Below, piece after piece: positions 38,351-44,575 of a stretch of DNA of 44,575 bases. The translations under genes were made by a program, and so were the position numbers. Source of the stretch: Chloroflexota bacterium (GTDB lineage: Bacteria; Chloroflexota; Anaerolineae; VGOG01); NCBI GenBank assembly GCA_016875995.1, contig VGOG01000007.1, positions 1-44,575 on the forward strand, given 5' to 3'. The notes below the pieces were generated by a model. That model was not told where the DNA came from. It saw only the letters and a list, made by a program, of their open reading frames with translations, and did no database searches. Position 1 is the stretch's first letter. Each line of letters starts with the position of its first letter.

Positions 38351-41187
38351 TCCATAGGCTCCTCGCTGCGCTGTCGGACGTTCCACACCACGCCGATGCC
38401 GATCAGGGCCAGCAGCGCCAGGGCATAGTTCAGACCCTCCCAGAAGGATTGCTCGTCCTTCTCCAGCGGTCGAAGCAGGCGGGCGTAGGTGCCCCGCGAA
38501 CGGATGCTGAGCAAGTCCTCGTCCTCCACAGACCAGTCCACGGCGTTCTGCAGGAACTGCAAGTTCAGCAGATACCGATCCTGCGAGAAGCGGCGCGAGA
38601 TCTCCAGGACGATGTCGTCCACGAACTCCGCGCTGCCCACCACCACCAGCCGCGAGGATTCCGGCGAGACCTCGATGGTTCCTAAAGCGGATGCCTGGCC
38701 CTCACCCTCCAGCGGCGAGGGCTTGCCTTTGAAATAGCTCTCGAAGGAGCCGCGGATGCTCACTGCCAGCGGCCTGGCTTTCTGCTCGCCCTCCACCGCG
38801 AAGCCGTACCGAGGATAGGCCTCCAGGTCGGGATTGACGTTGGTGGAGGTTTGCAGCCAGGACCCGGCAGTAGATTGCAGCAGCGTGACCACCTCCCGGC
38901 CCTGGTTCTTTTCCTCGTCCACCTCCAGCGGCGAGGCCCACTGCAGGGTGACGGCCGGCAGGTTGGCCACGATAGGGCTCTCCGTGGCCATACTATCCCG
39001 CCGCACGTCCACGAAGAAGGGGTAAGGAATCTGACGATATTCCATCACCGTCATCCCGCCCACGCTGCGCTGAATCGGAACGGGAAAGGGCTCGTTTTGA
39101 GGATCCATCACCAGCGCATCCCCCACGGTCACACCATAGCCAGCCAGCATCTCTTTGAGACCATTCGCCACAGACTCGATGAGCAGGCCAACGCCGTATT
39201 GCTGCGGCGAGAGGATGTAGTTGCCCGCTGCCACCACGACCGCGCCGCCGCGCATCAGGTACTGGTCAATGGCGAAGCGCTCCGCGTCGCCCAGGCCCTG
39301 CGGGGCGATCACTACCAGCACGTCCACGTCGCCCGGCACGCGGCCAGAGCTCAGGTCCACCGCTTTGACGGTGTAGTTCTGCATCAATTGGTGCCAGACC
39401 AAATCCCAACTGGAGATGGGTTGGACCGTGCCGCCGTAGAGGCTGGGTATTGGCTCTGTCGAAGGATGCCACAGGCCCACCGTCTTGAGGAAGCCCGGCG
39501 CGGCCCGCTTCAGCACCGCTTCGATCTCGGTGCGCAGATCGGCCTCGCTCATGCCGCCAGCCGGGTAGAGCAACTGCGCTTCTTTCCCGATCTGGAGGAA
39601 CAGGTGAAGATAGTAGGAATCGGGCGAGAAAAGCGAGACGGCGAACGGTTGCAAGCCGTAGGAGTCAAACAGGGTCCGGCGGGTGACGGGGCTACTCGGG
39701 TCGTCGGGATCAATCATCTCGAAGGTGAATTTGCCGCCCGATTCCGCCTGGATGTCCTGGGCCACTTTTGCGATGACCTGTGGCACCTCCGCCAGCGATT
39801 CTGGCAGCGTCTGCGGGGTGACGAAAGCTGTCAGCTTGATGGGCTCCTCCATGCTGGCGAAGACTGCATCCAGGCTCTGGAAGCCATAGACTACCCTCTT
39901 GATCGAGCGGGTCAGGTCGTACTCCAGGTTCCGCAGACCGACCTTCAATTCGCCGCCAGCCGACTGGACCTCGATCAAGTCTTGAAAGCCCAGCGTGACA
40001 GACTGGTCGCCGTAGCGGATCAGGATGTCAAAGTACGAGCTGATCACCGCGGATTCGTAGCGCCCGGCGATGCGGAAAGGCGTGGGGCGGATACCGTAGA
40101 CCTGATTGGCCTCCGCCTCCAGGTCCTCATTCTCTCTGGGATCTACGATCTCGACGTTGACTTTGCCGCCCGAAGCGATCTCGTACTCGCGCATCATGTC
40201 GCGGATGGTCGGCACCAGGGGGGCCAGCAGCGGATGGGTCTTTTCGCTGAAGTAACCCCGCATCAGCAGCGGCTCCGGCAGGTTGCGGATCAGATCGCGG
40301 GTGGTCTGGGACAGGCTGTACTCGCCCTGGGCAGTCAGGTCGGCCCGCAGGCCGTGAACGGGGAACAGCCAGGTGTTGAGAGCCAGCAGGTTGGCGGCCA
40401 CCAATACTACGCTCAGGATAGCGCTTCGGCGATGAGCGGCGGTGCGCGGGCCCCGGCTCCAGCGCTTGGCGTCCAGCGAAACGACGTTGGCCACCAGGAA
40501 GAGCGCCGTCAGCGACAGGTAGTAGATCAGGTCCCGCAGGTCAATCACGCCCCGCTCGATGCTCTCGAAGCGGCTGCCGATGCCGATGGCCCGCAGTACC
40601 TCGCCCAGGGCGTCCCCCACGAAGTCGGTCACCCCCGGCGCGCCCAGCAGATAGAACAGGCCGCAGATCAGAACAGTGACCATCAGGGCCACGATCTGGT
40701 TATCGGTGCGCGACGAGACGAACAGCCCGATGGCAGCGTAGGCCGAGGCCATGAGGATGGCCGCCAGGTATCCGCCCACCACCGGCCCCCAGTCCAGAGG
40801 GCCCAGCATGGCTATCGTGATCGGCAGGAAAAGCGTCAGCGCCAGGGCCACGGCGATCAGAGCCACCACTGCCACGAACTTGCCCCACACCAGGCTGGCC
40901 CGGCGCACGGGCAGGGTGAGCAGCACCTCCAGGGTTCCCCCGCGCTGCTCCTCGCTCCACTGGCGCATGGTCAGCGCGGCCACCAGGAAGATCATCAGCA
41001 CCGGCATCCAGCGGAACAGCGGGCGGACGTCGGCGATGTTGCGGGCGAAGAAGGTCTCCGCCCAGAAGAAGGAAAACAGTGTTACCACCAGGAAGGCTGC
41101 GACGAAAATCAGGGCCATGGGGGAGCCAAAGTACGCCCCCAGTTCCTTGCGCGCTATGGCCAGTGATTGCTTCCACGACTCTTTCAT
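38311..41187 (-). CDS. ABC-2 permease fused to a GldG-like auxiliary domain
   Basis: 958 residues. The first 240 or so are a six-helix ABC-2 permease (start KQSLAIARKELGAYFGSPMAL, matching GldF). A transmembrane helix near 260 then leads into a GldG-type outer region (LSQTTRDLIRNLPEPLLMRGYFSE, VNVEIVDPRENEDLEAEA, AVVVAAGNYILSPQQYG). A final helix (NYALALLALIGIGVVW) re-enters the membrane. Together with the ATPase upstream it forms a Gld-like exporter of unknown cargo; in Bacteroidetes the homologues serve gliding, but none of the gliding machinery is seen here. ATG 41187 has the ideal site AGGAGGTGA. Confidence 0.87.
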   Translation of the reverse strand: MKESWKQSLAIARKELGAYFGSPMALIFVAAFLVVTLFSFFWAETFFARNIADVRPLFRWMPVLMIFLVAALTMRQWSEEQRGGTLEVLLTLPVRRASLVWGKFVAVVALIAVALALTLFLPITIAMLGPLDWGPVVGGYLAAILMASAYAAIGLFVSSRTDNQIVALMVTVLICGLFYLLGAPGVTDFVGDALGEVLRAIGIGSRFESIERGVIDLRDLIYYLSLTALFLVANVVSLDAKRWSRGPRTAAHRRSAILSVVLVAANLLALNTWLFPVHGLRADLTAQGEYSLSQTTRDLIRNLPEPLLMRGYFSEKTHPLLAPLVPTIRDMMREYEIASGGKVNVEIVDPRENEDLEAEANQVYGIRPTPFRIAGRYESAVISSYFDILIRYGDQSVTLGFQDLIEVQSAGGELKVGLRNLEYDLTRSIKRVVYGFQSLDAVFASMEEPIKLTAFVTPQTLPESLAEVPQVIAKVAQDIQAESGGKFTFEMIDPDDPSSPVTRRTLFDSYGLQPFAVSLFSPDSYYLHLFLQIGKEAQLLYPAGGMSEADLRTEIEAVLKRAAPGFLKTVGLWHPSTEPIPSLYGGTVQPISSWDLVWHQLMQNYTVKAVDLSSGRVPGDVDVLVVIAPQGLGDAERFAIDQYLMRGGAVVVAAGNYILSPQQYGVGLLIESVANGLKEMLAGYGVTVGDALVMDPQNEPFPVPIQRSVGGMTVMEYRQIPYPFFVDVRRDSMATESPIVANLPAVTLQWASPLEVDEEKNQGREVVTLLQSTAGSWLQTSTNVNPDLEAYPRYGFAVEGEQKARPLAVSIRGSFESYFKGKPSPLEGEGQASALGTIEVSPESSRLVVVGSAEFVDDIVLEISRRFSQDRYLLNLQFLQNAVDWSVEDEDLLSIRSRGTYARLLRPLEKDEQSFWEGLNYALALLALIGIGVVWNVRQRSEEPMDLVTRDQGPGTRD

Positions 41188-41193
41188 GATTCG

Positions 41194-42201
41194 TCACCTC
41201 CTCTCTGATAGGTGCGACGCACTTGGATTCTGATCAGAGCCACGTCTTCCTGCCTTCATCTCGCCCGTATCGGCCGAAGTGCGTCGCACCTGCGTAGTCA
41301 GCTCGTTGAACACGGTTTCGAGGGTGCGAACGTCGCGGCGCAGTTCTCGCAGCGGCCAGCTCCTGGTGTGGGCCAGCTCGTAGATAGCCGGGCGCAGGTC
41401 CACTCCGCCAGCGCCCCGAACCCGGTACTGGTGCCCGTCGGGCGTGGGATAAGCCTCGACGTTCTCGGCGCCAGCCAGGGCCTTTAGATCCTTGGTAGCG
41501 TCGGGCGCGCCCTCGGCCAGCACCAGGACGGCATCGGTGGTGGCCGACAGGTCTGCCAGGCGGGCGTCGGCCTTGACCTCGCCGTTCAGCAGAATGATCA
41601 CCCGGTCGCAGGTCGCTTCCACCTCGGAGAGGATGTGGGTGGAGAGGATGACGGTGCTGTGACGAGCCAGCCGTCGGATCAAGCGCCGCACCTCGACGAT
41701 CTGGGTGGGATCCAGGCTGGCGGTGGGCTCATCGCAGATCAGCAGCTTCGGCTGGTGCAGGATGGCCTGGGCCAGCCCCACCCGCTGGCGATACCCCCGG
41801 CTGAGCTCGCCGATGGGCCGGGTGAGGTGGTCGGTCAGGGCCGTGGCGCGGACGGCTTCGGAGAGGCACGCGGGCTGATCTGCGGCCGGAATCTGGCGCA
41901 GGTTGGCGATCATCTTGAGATATGCCTGCACCGACAGCTCAGGATAAAGGGGCGCGTTCTCCGGCAGATAGCCGATCCGCTTCTGCACCTCCAGGGTGTC
42001 GGTCAGCACGTCCAGGCCGTCCACTGTCACCTGCCCCTCGTCGGGTTGCAGGTAACCGGTCAGCACCCTCATCATCGTCGTCTTGCCCGCCCCGTTGGGG
42101 CCCAGCAGTCCGATGATCTCTCCGCTCTCCACGCGAAAAGAGACCCCTCTGAGCGCCTGGGTCGAGCCATACGATTTGCTCAAGTTGGTCACTTCAATCA
42201 T
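41194..42201 (-). CDS. ABC transporter ATPase, GldA-like
   Basis: 335 residues: Walker A GPNGAGKTT (34-42), Q-loop near YLPENAPLYPELSV, signature LSRGYRQRVGLA, Walker B LLICDEPTASLDP and switch region LSTHILSEVEATCDR. It drives the GldF-GldG fusion encoded six bases downstream. The C-terminal 30 residues or so (VRRTSADTGEMKAGRRG to the end) are encoded by a repeat with 15-bp perfect inverted ends and are probably not part of the ancestral protein. ATG 42201 follows GGAGGTGG. Its promoter is at 42261-42289. Confidence 0.9.
   Translation of the reverse strand: MIEVTNLSKSYGSTQALRGVSFRVESGEIIGLLGPNGAGKTTMMRVLTGYLQPDEGQVTVDGLDVLTDTLEVQKRIGYLPENAPLYPELSVQAYLKMIANLRQIPAADQPACLSEAVRATALTDHLTRPIGELSRGYRQRVGLAQAILHQPKLLICDEPTASLDPTQIVEVRRLIRRLARHSTVILSTHILSEVEATCDRVIILLNGEVKADARLADLSATTDAVLVLAEGAPDATKDLKALAGAENVEAYPTPDGHQYRVRGAGGVDLRPAIYELAHTRSWPLRELRRDVRTLETVFNELTTQVRRTSADTGEMKAGRRGSDQNPSASHLSERR
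41210..41291. repeat. MITE-like element with 15-bp perfect inverted repeats forming the GldA-like C terminus
   Basis: AGGTGCGACGCACTT (41210-41224) faces its exact complement (41277-41291), enclosing 52 bases. The size matches the element at 18374-18456 (83 bases), but the ends differ in sequence. Confidence 0.87.
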
Positions 42202-42260
42202 ATCGCTTCCACCTCCAGAAACTCAACTCATAAAAAAGTCGCTTGGCAGCGACGGAGAAA

Positions 42261-42289
42261 ATTATACACCCACTTCCGAGATTGTGCAA
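42261..42289 (-). promoter_or_regulatory. Promoter of the Gld-like ABC cluster
   Basis: Minus-strand TTGCAC (42284-42289), 17 bases, TATAAT (42261-42266). Confidence 0.7.
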
Positions 42290-42295
42290 GTCGGG

Positions 42296-42324
42296 TTGAC
42301 GTAGAGGGGGTTTTGTAATATACT
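42296..42324 (+). promoter_or_regulatory. Promoter of the DUF362 gene
   Basis: TTGACG (42296-42301), 17 bases, TATACT (42319-42324). It is divergent from the gldA-like promoter and lies before the palindromic repeat in the leader. Confidence 0.65.
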
Positions 42325-42340
42325 ATCTCTCGTCTCCCAA

Positions 42341-42476
42341 AGACTCTGGTAACTACTCAGGCTGTCATTGCGAGGAGGCGGTTTTTGCCGACGAAGCAAT
42401 CTCCAATTCGCAAGTTGGGGATTGCTTCGCAAAAAACGCTCGCAATGACAACAGAGGCTGAGTAGTTACAGACTCT
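42341..42476. repeat. TCATTGCGAG-type MITE-like palindrome, complete copy
   Basis: AGACTCTGGTAACTACTCAG at the left faces CTGAGTAGTTACAGACTCT at the right, and inner parts TGTCATTGCGAG and CTCGCAATGACA plus GAAGCAATC and GATTGCTTC also pair, so nearly the whole 136 bases can fold on itself. It occupies most of the leader of the DUF362 gene. Confidence 0.88.
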
Positions 42477-42498
42477 AGCGAATTAAAGGAGGACTTCA

Positions 42499-43737
42499 AT
42501 GGCTGTCAAGGATTTTTCTGGCAGGGGCAAGGTTGCGGTGCTCAAGACCACCCCTGATGCCGTGTTAGAAGACTATCGCCAGTTGATGCATCTGGCGGGC
42601 TACCAGGAGGCGCTGCCCCAGGACGTGGAGACCATCCTCAAGGTCAACATCTCCTGGCAGACCTGGTACCCGGCCTGCTCCACCACGCCCTGGCAGTTGG
42701 AGGGTGTGATCAGGACTCTGCAGGACGACGGCTACCGAGACCTCATCGCCGCCCAGAACAACACCGTGGTCGTGGACGCCTACGTGGGCGAGCGCAACAA
42801 CAAGCACAAATACGTTGTCGAAAAGTACGGCGTGCGCAACGTTCACCTCTACGAGCCGCAGTACAACTGGGTGCGCTACGAGCCGAAGCAGCCCTTCCTC
42901 GTGCTGCACAAAGTTTACCCCGAGGGGGTACACATCCCCGAAATCCTCATCGGGCGGAACATCATGCAACTACCAACAGTCAAAACGCACGTTTTTACCA
43001 CTATTACGGGGGCTTGCAAGAACGCATTCGGAGGGATCCTGGGCACAAAAAGACACCATACACATGCGGTCATCCACGAGACGCTGGTGGACCTGCTGAT
43101 GATCCAGCAGGACATCCACCCGGGGCTCTTCGCGGTGATGGACGGCACGTTCGCTGGCGATGGGCCGGGTCCGCGGGCCATGCGCTGGCACGAGAAAGAC
43201 GTCATCCTGGCCTCGGCCGATCAGGTGGCCATTGATGCCATCTCCGCCCACCTCCAGGGCTTCGACCCGCTCTCCATCCCCTTTATTCGTATCGCCCACG
43301 AAATGGGATTGGGCGTGGGCGACCCCAACCAGATCGAGATCGTGGGCGAGGAGCGGGACTGGGTGATGTCCCAGAACTGGGGCTTCGTCCAGGAGGACAC
43401 CTTCGCCAGCCGCGGGCAGAAGATGATCTATCATGGGCCGCTCAAGCCCCTCGAGCACCTGCTGTTGCGCTCGCCCCTGGTGTCGTGGTCTTATCTGGCC
43501 TCCAATTTTTATCACAACGTCTACTGGTATCCCTTCGTGGGCCGCCAGCGGGTGGAGAAGGCATTGGAGACCAGGTGGGGGCAGCTCTTCAAGGGCTACG
43601 GCGATGGGGAGGTGGTGATGCCGGGCATCGAGCCCCGGACGGCAGCCGTCGCCCTGGGCGGCGCGGCCCTGCTGACTGGCGGGCTGCTGTGGGGGCTGTG
43701 GCGGCTGATAAGAGGGAGATTGGATATTGGAGATTAG
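42499..43737 (+). CDS. DUF362-domain protein with C-terminal membrane anchor
   Basis: 412 residues of the DUF362 family: ILKVNISWQTWYPACSTTPWQLEGVI near the N terminus, a KTHVFTTITGACKN core, then LFAVMDGTFAGDGPGP and AIDAISAHLQGFDPLSI. No ferredoxin cysteine motif is attached. Function is unknown for the family; ties to iron-sulfur or corrinoid proteins have been proposed for some members. The C terminus is a single hydrophobic helix (VALGGAALLTGGLLWGLW), and the last residues (RGRLDIGD) are encoded by a GATTGGATATTGG-like repeat. ATG 42499 follows AAAGGAGG. It overlaps the PHP gene by 11 bases. Confidence 0.82.
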   Translation: MAVKDFSGRGKVAVLKTTPDAVLEDYRQLMHLAGYQEALPQDVETILKVNISWQTWYPACSTTPWQLEGVIRTLQDDGYRDLIAAQNNTVVVDAYVGERNNKHKYVVEKYGVRNVHLYEPQYNWVRYEPKQPFLVLHKVYPEGVHIPEILIGRNIMQLPTVKTHVFTTITGACKNAFGGILGTKRHHTHAVIHETLVDLLMIQQDIHPGLFAVMDGTFAGDGPGPRAMRWHEKDVILASADQVAIDAISAHLQGFDPLSIPFIRIAHEMGLGVGDPNQIEIVGEERDWVMSQNWGFVQEDTFASRGQKMIYHGPLKPLEHLLLRSPLVSWSYLASNFYHNVYWYPFVGRQRVEKALETRWGQLFKGYGDGEVVMPGIEPRTAAVALGGAALLTGGLLWGLWRLIRGRLDIGD

Positions 43738-44389
43738 ATATTGGAAAGTTGACTTCCACGTTCACACTTGTTACTCTGGAGATTCGCTCACGTCCCTGGA
43801 GGCGGTGATCGAGGCCTGTCGGGGGCGGGGGCTGGATAAAGTGGCCATCACCGATCACAACACCATTGCGGGGGCGCTGGCTCTTTCGGAGATGGCCCCC
43901 GATCTGGTTATCGTGGGCGAGGAGATCAAGACCAAGGTGGGGGAGATCATCGCCTACTTTTTGACAGAGGAGGTACCTAAGGGGCTTCCGCTTGAGGAGG
44001 CCATCGCTCGCGTGCGCCAGCAGGGTGGCGTGGTGGGCGTCCCCCACCCTTTGGACCGCCTGCGCCGCGAAGCTCTGGGGCGGACGCACCTGCTCAGCAT
44101 CATCGAGCAGGTGGACCTGCTGGAGGTTTTCAACGCCCGCACCGTGTTCCCCGCCGACAACCGCCGGGCACTGGAGTTGGCCCGCGAGCATGGGTTGCTG
44201 GCAACCGCGGGCAGCGATGCTCACACCCCCGGGGAGATCGGCCAGGCCTACGTGGAGATGCCCGCTTTCAATGACCGAGACGAGTTTCTGCGCAGCCTGG
44301 CCGAGGGGCAAATCGTGGGGCGCTTGACCAGTCCCCTGATCCACCTGGTCTCCACCTGGGCCAAGCTAGTCGAAAAACTACGAGGGTAA
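43727..44389 (+). CDS. PHP-domain metal-dependent phosphoesterase
   Basis: 220 residues with the four PHP motifs: DFHVHTCYSGDS (H11, H13), ITDHNTIAGA, a glutamate in VIVGEEIKT followed by GVPHPLDR, and TAGSDAHTPGEIG. It resembles stand-alone PHP phosphoesterases such as the YciV/RNase AM group but is shorter. The natural substrate may be a nucleotide or short nucleic acid, by family. TTG 43727 is the best start, since an AGGGAG site precedes it and the first motif follows at once. The overlap with the DUF362 gene suggests translational coupling. Confidence 0.85.
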   Translation: MEIRYWKVDFHVHTCYSGDSLTSLEAVIEACRGRGLDKVAITDHNTIAGALALSEMAPDLVIVGEEIKTKVGEIIAYFLTEEVPKGLPLEEAIARVRQQGGVVGVPHPLDRLRREALGRTHLLSIIEQVDLLEVFNARTVFPADNRRALELAREHGLLATAGSDAHTPGEIGQAYVEMPAFNDRDEFLRSLAEGQIVGRLTSPLIHLVSTWAKLVEKLRG

Positions 44390-44512
44390 CTATTAGGGCT
44401 GTCATTGCGAGGAACGAAGTGACGAAGCAATCTCCGCCGTTGCTTACATTGAAGGCGGGAGATTGCTTCGTTGCACTACTCAGAAACTTCCACCTGTCAT
44501 TGCGAGTTTTCC
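44386..44512. repeat. TCATTGCGAG-type MITE-like palindrome, second copy plus a nested end
   Basis: GTAACTATTAGGGCTGTCATTGCGAG starts at the stop of the PHP gene, with GAAGCAATCTCC facing GGGAGATTGCTTC. The right side breaks off at ACTACTCAG and a fresh end with CTGTCATTGCGAG follows, in direct orientation. The remaining bases to 44575 show no gene. Confidence 0.8.
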
Positions 44513-44575
44513 ATGGCGCATCGCGCCATCCGTAGGTGGCAGAAACTTGCGCCCAGCGCGAGTACGTGTACAATA

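Noticed and set aside
38851-41166. 771-residue plus-strand open frame
   Set aside because: Antisense shadow of the GldFG gene in GC-rich sequence; His/Gln/Arg-rich with no motifs.

Overview
The window reads as a piece of a moderately GC-rich genome of a Chloroflexota bacterium, most likely Anaerolineae-like. This is judged from protein content, not from a marker gene. The signs are lipoproteins with Pro/Thr-rich linkers and LysM, FxLYD or LGFP-like parts, a very long YVTN/Asp-box lipoprotein, LysM plus L,D-transpeptidase cell-wall enzymes, ECF vitamin transporters, and a very dense load of short palindromic and tandem repeats. Many promoters fit TTGACA, 17 bp, TATAAT closely, so the housekeeping sigma pattern is easy to read here.

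Layout. 1-2.9 kb (minus): partial mutS2 and a YhaM-like OB/HD phosphohydrolase. 3.1-4.1 kb: LysM/FxLYD lipoprotein. 4.2-9.1 kb (plus): a MocR-type regulator with a consensus promoter and operator-like repeats, then a complete ECF transporter (S component, fused double ATPase, T component). 9.1-11.8 kb (minus): a putative bifurcating NfnAB transhydrogenase with a DUF433 gene between its subunits. 11.8-12.7 kb: a small membrane protein and ssb. 12.75-17.0 kb (minus): a thiamin operon made of promoter, TPP riboswitch, terminator, thiN, ykoE, ykoD and ykoC. 17.0-19.2 kb: a frameshifted receiver-like gene, an exported isoaspartyl methyltransferase and a SAM methyltransferase. 19.2-25.4 kb: GH36 alpha-galactosidase, secreted papain-like protease and M20 peptidase. 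25.4-29 kb (minus): an unknown membrane protein, a T-box-controlled proS, tRNA-Glu and a class II aldolase with a tail like a microcompartment encapsulation peptide. 29-33.7 kb (minus): a 1548-residue lipoprotein. 33.8-37 kb (plus): L,D-transpeptidase, Vps62-like protein and a TumA/TumE-like toxin-antitoxin pair. 37.2-42.2 kb (minus): GldA, GldF-GldG fusion and DUF4340 ABC cluster. 42.5-44.4 kb (plus): DUF362 and PHP proteins.

The genes are mostly ordinary accessory and housekeeping functions. Two vitamin transport systems are present, one clearly thiamin-related through its TPP riboswitch and ThiN, the other possibly for vitamin B6 through its MocR neighbour.

The most unusual thing is the repeat ecology. 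At least ten families of short inverted or tandem repeats fill intergenic gaps, sit inside the TPP riboswitch P3 arm and the proS T-box leader, and are translated in frame inside or at the ends of about ten proteins (ECF ATPase, alpha-galactosidase, protease, ProRS, aldolase, the giant lipoprotein, GldA, GldFG and others). This resembles Rickettsia palindromic elements but is spread over several unrelated families.
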